Part shown: one piece after another, positions 1-6,586 of the stretch
Layout of the letters: the number at the start of each line of letters is the position of its first letter
How positions within the stretch are numbered: the first letter of the stretch is position 1
From: Flavobacteriaceae bacterium
Lineage (GTDB): Bacteria > Bacteroidota > Bacteroidia > Flavobacteriales > Flavobacteriaceae
Reading direction: 5' to 3'
NCBI GenBank assembly: GCA_018672145.1
Contig: JABHGH010000073.1
Location: forward strand, 1-15,042
DNA: 15,042 nucleotides
Translations under genes and position numbers: made by a program
The notes under the pieces: generated by a model
The model's database searches: none
What the model was told of the DNA's origin: nothing
What the model saw: only the letters and a program-made list of their open reading frames with translations

Positions 1-4
1 AAGA

Positions 5-184
5 ATGTTAAATTATACCAAGACGTTATTACGGAAAGTTAGTTTTGACCCCTCTCTTTTTAAAAAAGAACTTCAAAAGGCGTCAGATGTTTTATCGCTA
101 GAAGATTACGAAGCTCTTATGACTTGGGTGACATCTGTATTGATTCCTGAAGTTGACAACCCTAACCTTACCGATTGTGTCTAA
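5..184 (+). CDS. small hypothetical protein (59 aa), possibly cut at the left edge
   Basis: An open frame runs from the window edge to TAA at 182-184, with an ATG at 5-7. The 59-residue product is soluble-looking and amphipathic. It starts MLNYTKTLLRKVSFD and continues with a lysine/glutamate-rich helical stretch, then LEDYEALMTWV. It has no signal peptide and no cysteine pair; the only cysteine is next to last. The composition and the start resemble small conserved proteins of unknown function in Flavobacteriia, which favours the ATG as the true start. The frame is also open upstream of it, so it could be the C-terminus of a longer protein. It converges on the cyclophilin gene with a 14-base gap. 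Function unknown. Confidence 0.55.
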   Translation: MLNYTKTLLRKVSFDPSLFKKELQKASDVLSLEDYEALMTWVTSVLIPEVDNPNLTDCV

Positions 185-198
185 AACTCAATTTCAAA

Positions 199-888
199 TT
201 AGAATTCGTCAATAACACTGACTTTCATTCTAATATTATCAATAGGCCATTCTCTCTTATCTGTTGGTACGCTATTGATTTGATCCACAACATCCATCCC
301 TTCTACAACATACCCAAAGACGGTGTAGTTTTTGTCCAAATGATATGCGCCAGGAGATTGTTGAACAACAAAAAACTCATAGGGAGATGCTAAACGGTGT
401 GGGTTTTCAATTTCACTACTAGGCATGGACACAGCGCCTCTGTGGTGCCGCAAGCCATTTCGTGTGTCTGGGGGTAAAAGGTATTTGCCTATTTTTCGTC
501 TCTTTTTGGAAGTACTTGTTTGGTCAGAATTTCCTCCTTGAATAATAAAGTCTTTGACTACACGATGAAAAAAAGTGCCATCAAAATAGTTTCTCTTTGT
601 TAGATAGATAAAATTAGCACGGTGATAGGGTGTGTTTTCACTAAGCGCAATGACAAAACTTCCAAAATCAGTTTCTACACGAACCATTTTTTGTTTGTTT
701 TCTTGCGCATACGCAAATAAAAAGGGAATGGCATTATAATCATTCAAAACGAATTCCTTTTTTTGAGGCTTTACTTCTTGGAGAATAGTCATATTTTTAG
801 TGACCGCTTTCGGTTTCACTGGGTTTAAGTGACAAGCCGCTAAAAGGATAGTTAAACAAACATAAAAAGTTTTCCAATGCAATTTCAT
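199..888 (-). CDS. cyclophilin-type peptidyl-prolyl cis-trans isomerase, lipoprotein
   Basis: A 229-residue protein that probably catalyses proline isomerisation in the periplasm or at a membrane face. The first 19 residues form a lipoprotein signal ending in the lipobox LAAC, with lipidated Cys19. A linker of about 50 residues follows, then a cyclophilin domain from about residue 68 to the end. The signature FHRVVKDFIIQGG (107-119) holds the catalytic-type Arg109, Phe113 and Gln117; the late NYTVFGYVVEGMDVVDQI block (from 187) is also typical. EFFVV (171-175) stands where many relatives have a QFFI-like strand. The ATG at 888 is supported because it gives an intact signal peptide. Its first 12 bases overlap the start of the divergent NUDIX gene, so its promoter must lie inside that gene. 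Confidence 0.9.
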   Translation of the reverse strand: MKLHWKTFYVCLTILLAACHLNPVKPKAVTKNMTILQEVKPQKKEFVLNDYNAIPFLFAYAQENKQKMVRVETDFGSFVIALSENTPYHRANFIYLTKRNYFDGTFFHRVVKDFIIQGGNSDQTSTSKKRRKIGKYLLPPDTRNGLRHHRGAVSMPSSEIENPHRLASPYEFFVVQQSPGAYHLDKNYTVFGYVVEGMDVVDQINSVPTDKREWPIDNIRMKVSVIDEF

Positions 889-1503
889 TCTTTTTTAGAA
901 TTGATTCCAAAAATACAAGAATTGCGTTTACCAGGATTATCAGAACAATTAACGATGGCTCCAAAAGGAAGAAAAGAGCTGTTGGACTTTACGAGTGATA
1001 ACCCAAAAAGAGCAGCTGTAATCTGTTTGTTTTTCTCCAATACTGAGGGCGGCACTTCCTTTTATCTTATTCGTCGATCTACTTATCCTGGTGTACATTC
1101 AAACCAAGTTGGATTTCCAGGCGGGAGAATTGATTCTAATGATCGTACTGCATGGCATGCCGCAAAAAGAGAATTAAATGAAGAACTCGGTATTCCGACA
1201 CATAACGTTCAACAAATCAAAGTAATGACTCCACTATATATTCCTCCGAGTAATTTCTTGGTCGATTGCTTTTTAGGATACGCTGATGATCCTTTTGACG
1301 TCGTCATTGATGATAAAGAGGTAAAGGAAGTGATAGAAGTGTCGCTTTCTGCATTAGTAACGGGTGAAATTGTCTATGATGACACCATGGAAATCCATTC
1401 GGATCTGACGCCGACCTACGTATTATCAGATAATATTGTATGGGGTGCCACAGCTATGATATTAGCTGAAATAAAGTCAATATTTCTCAGAATTATGTCT
1501 TAG
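877..1503 (+). CDS. NUDIX hydrolase, CoA pyrophosphatase type
   Basis: A 208-residue cytoplasmic protein, likely hydrolysing coenzyme A or its derivatives to phosphopantetheine and 3',5'-ADP. The NUDIX box starts at FPGGR (80-84) and ends in RELNEELGI (98-106), with the metal-binding glutamates Glu99, Glu102 and Glu103. The Gly83-to-Arg98 distance is one residue longer than the plain NUDIX consensus, as in other CoA-type members. The stretch LIRRS...GVHSNQVGFPGG just before the box resembles the extra motif of CoA pyrophosphatases (family knowledge). The ATG at 877 gives the usual N-terminus, about 80 residues ahead of the box, so the 12-base overlap with the divergent cyclophilin gene is probably real. 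The acyltransferase follows 29 bases downstream. Confidence 0.88.
   Translation: MQFHSFLELIPKIQELRLPGLSEQLTMAPKGRKELLDFTSDNPKRAAVICLFFSNTEGGTSFYLIRRSTYPGVHSNQVGFPGGRIDSNDRTAWHAAKRELNEELGIPTHNVQQIKVMTPLYIPPSNFLVDCFLGYADDPFDVVIDDKEVKEVIEVSLSALVTGEIVYDDTMEIHSDLTPTYVLSDNIVWGATAMILAEIKSIFLRIMS
908..915 (-). promoter_or_regulatory. candidate -7 box for the cyclophilin gene
   Basis: The minus strand reads TATTTTTG, an exact match to the Bacteroidetes -7 consensus TAnnTTTG, about 20 bases upstream of the cyclophilin ATG. No TTTG -33 element stands at the usual distance. It lies inside the NUDIX coding sequence, as expected if both divergent starts are correct. Confidence 0.4.
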
Positions 1504-1511
1504 ATCATTGT

Positions 1512-1519
1512 TACATTTG
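1512..1519 (+). promoter_or_regulatory. candidate -7 box for the acyltransferase gene
   Basis: TACATTTG matches TAnnTTTG exactly in the short gap after the NUDIX stop. Transcription would start near 1523, about 10 bases before the GTG. No good -33 element was seen. Confidence 0.4.
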
Positions 1520-1532
1520 AAAAAAAAAATTC

Positions 1533-2327
1533 GTGCTTAAAAAAAATCCATTTGGTCATTATGATATCCTGAAAACTTGGATTATTAGGGTTTTTGGAAC
1601 ACTTTCCCATAGGAGATACCAAGGGTTTAACAAACTTCATATCGAAGGCTCTGAAATTCTGAAAAATTTACCTGAAAAAAATGTCCTTTTTGTTTCGAAT
1701 CATCAAACCTATTTTGCAGATGTTGTTGCCATGTTTCATGTTTTCAACGCGAGTTTATCAGGTAGGGTAGATACAATCAAAAATTTCTCTTATTTATGGA
1801 AGCCCAAACTCAACATCTATTTTGTTGCAGCTAAGGAAACAATGAAAGCAGGTTTGCTACCAAGAATTCTTGCCTATGCAGGTTCGATTTCTATTGAGCG
1901 AACGTGGCGAGAAAAGGGTGAAAATGTCAATCGTCAGGTAAAGATGGGGGATATTACTAAAATTGGTGTTGCTTTAGATGATGGTTGGGTTATCACATTT
2001 CCGCAAGGAACCACCACACCTTTTAAGCCCATTCGAAAGGGAACTGCTCACATCATCAAAACATACAAACCCATTGTCGTTCCCATTGTTATTGATGGTT
2101 TTAGAAGATCATTTGACAAAAAAGGACTATTTATCAAAAAGAGGGGTATTCTGCAATCCATGGAGATTAAAAAACCTTTAGACATCAATTACGAAGAGGA
2201 TAGCATTGACCAAATCGTTGAGAGCCTTCAGTACGCTATCGAACAACACCCCTCAATGCTCAAAGTGATCCCAAAAGAGGAGCTAGATGCATATGAATCA
2301 GAAAATAAAAAACGAGAGTGGAGCTAA
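1533..2327 (+). CDS. PlsC-like lysophospholipid/glycerolipid acyltransferase
   Basis: A 264-residue protein of the PlsC/LPLAT superfamily, expected to move an acyl chain to a lysophospholipid or related lipid at the inner membrane. Motif I is NHQTYFAD (56-63), with His57 and Asp63. Motif III is FPQGT (156-160), then the basic KPIRKGTAHI segment. Motif IV is the VVPIVIDGFRRSF region (182-194). Both motif I (HX5D, not HX4D) and motif III (Gln, not Glu) differ from the textbook PlsC pattern. I recall the same sequence style in flavobacterial homologues, so this is probably a subfamily rather than decay. The start is GTG at 1533: an in-frame TGA at 1518 leaves no ATG upstream, and MLKKNPFGHY is the expected N-terminus. 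Its TAA directly abuts the stop of the convergent sodC gene. Confidence 0.85.
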   Translation: MLKKNPFGHYDILKTWIIRVFGTLSHRRYQGFNKLHIEGSEILKNLPEKNVLFVSNHQTYFADVVAMFHVFNASLSGRVDTIKNFSYLWKPKLNIYFVAAKETMKAGLLPRILAYAGSISIERTWREKGENVNRQVKMGDITKIGVALDDGWVITFPQGTTTPFKPIRKGTAHIIKTYKPIVVPIVIDGFRRSFDKKGLFIKKRGILQSMEIKKPLDINYEEDSIDQIVESLQYAIEQHPSMLKVIPKEELDAYESENKKREWS

Positions 2328-2852
2328 CTAATTAATTATCCCTGCACAACTGATTCTAGATCCAGCTGCACCTGATGGCTGTGAAACAAAATCATCTGCC
2401 CCTTGGTGCACAATCACTGCTTTTCCTAGGATATTTTTTGTTTCATCGTCACAAGTAATACACCATTGATCTGTGTAAAATGAAATGGTTGCTTTTCCTG
2501 AATCATCAGCTACAAAGTTTCCAATATCGCCTTTGTGATATCCCTCTGAACTGCCCCATGCACCGTGTGGGGTGAAAGTAGGGTTCCAATGCCCCCCTGT
2601 AGAAGTACCATCTTCTGAAGAACAGTCTGCTTTTTCATGCAAGTGAATCGCATGAATTCCTGGTGTTAAACCATTGAAAACAGCTTGCATGACAACGTCA
2701 CCATCTGATTCGGTAAAAGTGATAGTTCCCACAGCATTAGAGCTGTTTTTTGATTCGGCCTCTACAGTGATAGATTTTTCATTACTACAAGAAAGTAAAG
2801 AAAAAGCAATGAGCACAAATAATATGTTTTTCGATAATAGACTAAAATTCAT
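2328..2852 (-). CDS. sodC: Cu/Zn superoxide dismutase, lipoprotein
   Basis: A 174-residue enzyme that disproportionates superoxide in the periplasm or on a membrane. A lipoprotein signal ends in LLSC (lipidated Cys22). Copper ligands are His70, His72, His88 (GGHWNP) and His149 (VIVHQG). Zinc ligands are His88, His96, His106 and Asp109. Cys77 and Cys169 form the conserved disulfide and Arg166 (GSRISC) is the active-site arginine, so every catalytic residue is present. Unusual is an extra CITC pair (Cys131, Cys134) in the loop before the last copper ligand. The ATG at 2852 gives a complete signal peptide. It is divergent from the DUF3089 lipoprotein gene across an AT-rich gap and abuts the acyltransferase stop. 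Confidence 0.93.
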   Translation of the reverse strand: MNFSLLSKNILFVLIAFSLLSCSNEKSITVEAESKNSSNAVGTITFTESDGDVVMQAVFNGLTPGIHAIHLHEKADCSSEDGTSTGGHWNPTFTPHGAWGSSEGYHKGDIGNFVADDSGKATISFYTDQWCITCDDETKNILGKAVIVHQGADDFVSQPSGAAGSRISCAGIIN

Positions 2853-2897
2853 TTTAAATAGTTTTAGGCAATATATTTAAAATATAGATATTTGTGC

Positions 2898-3908
2898 ATG
2901 AAAAACAATGTAATCCTCTCTGTCTTACTTATATCAATGCTCTTGCTAAACTCATGTTCAACTCGTTATCTAAGCTCTATATATGCTCCTCTTGATACTA
3001 CAGTTGACTATGCCAACACATCTAATTGGGCAGTTCACCCTGACAACATTCCCGAGCAACTAAATTTTATTTCATTGGATGAAAGCACGTTAGCTGTTGA
3101 TGTATTTTTTGTGCACCCAACCATTTTGACCAGTAAAAAGGACGGAACTTGGAATGGCGATATAAACAATCCGGATTACAGAGAAGAAGTGTTAAGTACC
3201 ACGATTAAATATCAATCTTCAGCTTGGTATGGAGTTGGCCGCTTATTTGCTCCTTTTTATAGAGATGCGCATATTCGTTCCTTTCAAAATAAATTTAAAC
3301 CTATTGGTGGCGATGCTGCTCTTGAATCTGCTTATCAAGACGTTAAAGCTTCTTTTCAGCACTATTTAGAAAACTACAATGATGGTCGTCCGATTCTAAT
3401 TGCCTCCCATAGTCAGGGGACTCTTCACGCAGGAAGACTTTTAAAAGACTTTTTTGATGACAAACCACTTCAGAATCAGTTGATTGCTGCCTATTTAGTT
3501 GGCATTGGAATTAAAAAAGATCCATTTACATCAATTTCTCTAATGACAAGTCCATCAGAAACAGGTGGCTTCGTTTCTTGGAACACATATAAAAGAAACA
3601 AACTTCCTAATGATTATGAAACATGGTATAAAGGGAGAATTGTATCAAACCCTATTACTTGGGACAATCAAAAAAGTTCGATTTATGCCGAACACAAAGG
3701 TGTGCTTTATAGCGATTTAAAAGTGTATCCAAATAGCATGAAAATCGAGGTGATTGACGGAATGATATGGTCCAGAACACCAAAAGTTCCTAAACGAATT
3801 TTATTTTCCTTGGTGAAGGACTATCATTTTGCCGACATCAATCTTTTTTGGGAGGATATTCGACAGAATTCAAAGTTGCGTATTCAAGAATATCTAAAAA
3901 AGAGTTAA
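2898..3908 (+). CDS. DUF3089 alpha/beta-hydrolase-like lipoprotein
   Basis: A 336-residue lipoprotein; the signal runs to LNSC with lipidated Cys20. The body matches the DUF3089 type: VDVFFVHPTI early (68-76), a nucleophile-elbow-like SHSQG with Ser172, and YHFADINLFW (309-318), whose His310 may be the catalytic histidine. The fold is expected to be alpha/beta hydrolase, but no substrate is known to me. I start it at the ATG at 2898; an in-frame TTG six bases earlier only adds Met-Cys and is less likely. A one-mismatch -7 box (GATATTTG, 2887-2894) would start transcription almost at the ATG. The stop overlaps that of the convergent ferredoxin gene through the shared bases TTAA. Confidence 0.82.
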   Translation: MKNNVILSVLLISMLLLNSCSTRYLSSIYAPLDTTVDYANTSNWAVHPDNIPEQLNFISLDESTLAVDVFFVHPTILTSKKDGTWNGDINNPDYREEVLSTTIKYQSSAWYGVGRLFAPFYRDAHIRSFQNKFKPIGGDAALESAYQDVKASFQHYLENYNDGRPILIASHSQGTLHAGRLLKDFFDDKPLQNQLIAAYLVGIGIKKDPFTSISLMTSPSETGGFVSWNTYKRNKLPNDYETWYKGRIVSNPITWDNQKSSIYAEHKGVLYSDLKVYPNSMKIEVIDGMIWSRTPKVPKRILFSLVKDYHFADINLFWEDIRQNSKLRIQEYLKKS

Positions 3909-4228
3909 GGTTCTTCTGGGGCAAGCTCAATTTCTGCCCCGTCTAAATCTTGAGTGATTGGCATTTGACAGCCCAGTCGTGAATTCGACTTCACATGATA
4001 GGCGTCATCAAGCATTGCCTCTTCATCATCGTTTCTCTCTCCAACATGTTGATCGGTGTGTATGTATACTTGACAAGAAGCACACATGGCCATACCACCA
4101 CAAACACCCTCAACAGGAAGTTCATAGCTTTTACATACTTCCATGAGATTCATGTTCATATCTGTCGGAGCTGACAAATGATGAACGGCACCGTCTCGAT
4201 CGGTAATCTTAATTTTAATATCGCCCAA
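3905..4228 (-). CDS. [2Fe-2S] ferredoxin, adrenodoxin type
   Basis: A 107-residue soluble electron carrier. The cluster ligands are Cys43, Cys49, Cys52 and Cys87 (CX5CX2C...C), the adrenodoxin/ISC-ferredoxin pattern. The sequence GGMAMCASCQVY and the late NSRLGCQMP block are typical, and the protein is very acidic, as such carriers usually are. It follows the TrxR-like reductase gene by 21 bases, so the pair probably passes electrons from NADPH to the sulfite reductase and perhaps to APS reductase (inference from context). The only reasonable start is TTG at 4228: an in-frame TAA lies four codons upstream, and MGDIKIKITDRDG is the usual N-terminus. It is the last gene of the operon, and its stop overlaps the convergent DUF3089 stop. 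Confidence 0.88.
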   Translation of the reverse strand: MGDIKIKITDRDGAVHHLSAPTDMNMNLMEVCKSYELPVEGVCGGMAMCASCQVYIHTDQHVGERNDDEEAMLDDAYHVKSNSRLGCQMPITQDLDGAEIELAPEEP

Positions 4229-4249
4229 AGCTATCGTTTATGATGGTTT

Positions 4250-5254
4250 CTATTCAAAGCCCTGAACTCCTTGAACAGTAGTGTATTTAAGTGTGACTTT
4301 TTTCTCAGGATAAATGCGTTTATATGCAGACTGCACAGCAAGAGTTGCTTCATGAAAGCCACATAAAATTAACTTGAGTTTACCCGGATAAGTGTTCACA
4401 TCTCCGATTGCATAAATACCAGAACGATTGGTTTGATAATCAAAAGTATCAACAGAAATTGCATTTTTTTCAATCTGGAGTCCCCATTTTCCAATAGGCC
4501 CTAGCTTAGGAGACAACCCAAACAGTGGGAACCATAATGCTGTGTCGATTGCCGTTGATTCCTCTTTGGTTTCAATGATAATTGTTTCGAGCTGACCATT
4601 CCCATTAAGATGCTTTACTTCAGCAAAGGTGTGAATCTTCATTTTACCTTGTTTTTCCAATTCATATGCTTTTGCTAATGAATCTTTATGAGCGCGAAAA
4701 CGATCACTACGGTGAACCAAATGAACGAAGCTGTTTTTTTCAGCAAAATAAACAGCCCAATCCAATGCAGAATCACCGCCACCAGAAATCACAAGTTCTT
4801 TGCCTTCAAATTGATCAGGATCTTTTACCATGTAGTGTACACCACTGTTCTCAAAGTCGGAAAGGTTTTCGATTTGCGGTTTGCGTGGCTCAAAGCTTCC
4901 CAAACCTCCTGCGATCATTACGACTGGAGCCTCGTGTTTTGTGCCTTGACTAGTGGTTACCAAAAAATTTCCATTTACGAGCTCTTCTATTTCTTCGGCA
5001 CGTTCCCCCAAGGTAAATCCTGGTTTGAATGGTTCAGCTTGTTCCATTAGCTTATCAACCAACTCGCCTGCTAGCACAGTAGGGTAGCCCGGAATGTCAT
5101 AAATGGGTTTTTTTGGGTAGATTTCTGACAGTTGACCTCCTGGCTGTGGAATGGCATCAATCAAATGACAGCGTAGCTTCATCAAGCCTGCTTCAAAAAC
5201 AGTAAAAAGCCCGACTGGACCAGCTCCAACAATGATAATATCTGTTTTAATCAT
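4250..5254 (-). CDS. ferredoxin--NADP+ reductase, thioredoxin-reductase-like
   Basis: A 334-residue FAD enzyme. The FAD Rossmann motif GAGPVG is at 10-15, the NADPH motif GGGDSALDWA at 158-167, then HRSDRFRAH (181-189), whose arginines suit the NADPH 2'-phosphate. The flavin-binding AIGDVNT lies at 282-288. It lacks the redox-active CxxC of thioredoxin reductase, and its length and C-terminal extension fit the TrxR-like ferredoxin-NADP reductases of Bacteroidetes and Firmicutes. It should pass electrons from NADPH to the [2Fe-2S] ferredoxin encoded next, standing in for the CysJ flavoprotein of enterobacterial sulfite reductase. Its ATG overlaps the previous stop by 8 bases. Confidence 0.9.
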   Translation of the reverse strand: MIKTDIIIVGAGPVGLFTVFEAGLMKLRCHLIDAIPQPGGQLSEIYPKKPIYDIPGYPTVLAGELVDKLMEQAEPFKPGFTLGERAEEIEELVNGNFLVTTSQGTKHEAPVVMIAGGLGSFEPRKPQIENLSDFENSGVHYMVKDPDQFEGKELVISGGGDSALDWAVYFAEKNSFVHLVHRSDRFRAHKDSLAKAYELEKQGKMKIHTFAEVKHLNGNGQLETIIIETKEESTAIDTALWFPLFGLSPKLGPIGKWGLQIEKNAISVDTFDYQTNRSGIYAIGDVNTYPGKLKLILCGFHEATLAVQSAYKRIYPEKKVTLKYTTVQGVQGFE

Positions 5255-5828
5255 AATTTTTAATCAGATTTTCGGTTGCTTTGTTCATCGCGTTTACTTT
5301 ATGCTCAAAATCACCTTTTAACTGAGAGCGGTAAATGTATAACTTATTAAGAATATCATCGGTTTTCTCGGGTAAAAAATTCTCAAGCCATTGGCGAAAC
5401 CGTTTGGCAAAGGTCGGTGATTTTCCATTTGTTGAAATGGCAATTTTAAGGTTGCCTTTGGTTACAATGCTTCCCATATAAAAGTCACATAACGGTGGGT
5501 TGTCCGCAACATTAACCAAAATAGATTGGCTTCGACAGTCATGAAAGACTTGCTTGTTCACTTCTGACTTATCTGTTGTTGCAATTGCCATATGAGCTCC
5601 TGTGAGATACGACATTTTATATTCATCCTCGATGTATACAACAGGCTTTCCTTTTATAAACGATCTTGTTTCTTTACGTATCATCGGACTAATCAACGTG
5701 ACTTTGCTAGATGGAGAAGACTTAAATAAAAATGTTAATTTCTCTAACGCTACATATCCACCTCCCACAACAACAATTTGCAGTTCTTTCGTTTTTAAAA
5801 AGATCGGATATAAAGGGTTGGTGGTCAT
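5247..5828 (-). CDS. precorrin-2 dehydrogenase/sirohydrochlorin ferrochelatase (siroheme synthase N-terminal type)
   Basis: A 193-residue protein matching the N-terminal half of CysG (Met8p/SirC type). It oxidises precorrin-2 to sirohydrochlorin with NAD+ and may also insert iron. The NAD motif VVGGGYVALEK is at 20-30. VNVADNPPLCDFY (105-117) carries Asp109, which aligns with the aspartate important for both activities in CysG and Met8p. STNGKSPTFAKRFR (132-145) is the usual following block. CysG's C-terminal methyltransferase half is missing and is supplied by the gene just upstream. The two overlap through ATGA, so translational coupling is likely. Whether iron insertion is really done by this protein cannot be read from the sequence. 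Confidence 0.88.
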   Translation of the reverse strand: MTTNPLYPIFLKTKELQIVVVGGGYVALEKLTFLFKSSPSSKVTLISPMIRKETRSFIKGKPVVYIEDEYKMSYLTGAHMAIATTDKSEVNKQVFHDCRSQSILVNVADNPPLCDFYMGSIVTKGNLKIAISTNGKSPTFAKRFRQWLENFLPEKTDDILNKLYIYRSQLKGDFEHKVNAMNKATENLIKNYD

Positions 5829-6586
5829 GCGGTAATTTCAGATTCATTGATTGTTGACAATAGCTTGGAAACAGTACTCGTAACAGCATGACCCACGATG
5901 AGTATGGCAGGGTTTTCTAAATTATTATTTTTAACGTCTTCTGTAAGCTTACCCAGGTTAGTGACCAGTTGTTTTTCGTTGGGCAACGTACCATTTTGAA
6001 CAACTGCAACAGGGTAGTCAAAGGGTTTGTATTGCAAAAATTCTTTTTGGATGCTTGCTAGCTTGCTCATTCCCATGAAGATAACGACAGTGGCCGAGGA
6101 TTGCGCTGCATACTGAATGTCATTTGAGATTTCTCCTTCACATGTATAACCTGTTGTGATCCAAATACTTTCATTTTCACATCGTCTCGTTAGAGGAATT
6201 TGATGTTGGGCAGCAATACCAGAATAGGAAGAAATACCAGGAATAACCTTCGTTTCTATTCCAAACAAAGTAGCGTATTCTAATTCCTCGGCGGCACGAG
6301 CAAACACACTAACGTCTCCACCTTTAAGTCGAACCACATGCTTCCCTTTCCGTGCATTAGACACAATCAAATGGTTGATTTCAGTTTGTGAATGGGAGTG
6401 TTTTCCTTTTCGTTTACCGACATAATATGTCAAAGCTTTCTTGTTTGAACTCAGTAATTCCTTGTTCGCCAATGCATCGTATAAGATAACGTCTGCAGCA
6501 TCAATTGCCTTTAAGCCTTTGAGGGTTATGAGTTCAGGATCTCCCGGGCCAGCGCCAACCAATGTAAGTAATCCTTTATCTAGCAC
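5825..6586 (-). CDS. cobA: uroporphyrinogen-III C-methyltransferase (SUMT)
   Basis: A 253-residue SAM-dependent enzyme that methylates uroporphyrinogen III at C2 and C7 to give precorrin-2, the first step to siroheme. Tetrapyrrole-methylase motifs are LVGAGPGDPELIT (9-21), RLKGGDVSVFARA (86-98), PGISS (116-120) and IFMGM (169-173). The second motif reads GGDVSVFAR where most SUMTs have GGDPFVFGR, a variation I also associate with flavobacterial relatives. The start is a GTG at 6586: an in-frame TAA lies five codons upstream and no ATG comes before the first motif. A weak AAAAGG lies upstream of the GTG. It overlaps the end of the sulfite reductase gene by 11 bases. Context points to siroheme rather than cobalamin synthesis. 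Confidence 0.92.
   Translation of the reverse strand: MLDKGLLTLVGAGPGDPELITLKGLKAIDAADVILYDALANKELLSSNKKALTYYVGKRKGKHSHSQTEINHLIVSNARKGKHVVRLKGGDVSVFARAAEELEYATLFGIETKVIPGISSYSGIAAQHQIPLTRRCENESIWITTGYTCEGEISNDIQYAAQSSATVVIFMGMSKLASIQKEFLQYKPFDYPVAVVQNGTLPNEKQLVTNLGKLTEDVKNNNLENPAILIVGHAVTSTVSKLLSTINESEITA

Noticed and set aside
2872..2886. 15-base palindrome TATATTTAAAATATA between sodC and the DUF3089 gene
   Set aside because: Pure A/T in an AT-rich spacer, so likely by chance; no regulator is next to it.
4666..5050. Two plus-strand open frames of 95 and 120 codons inside the ferredoxin-NADP reductase gene
   Set aside because: Antisense shadows of a gene with intact FAD and NADPH motifs; no family resemblance and no promoter.
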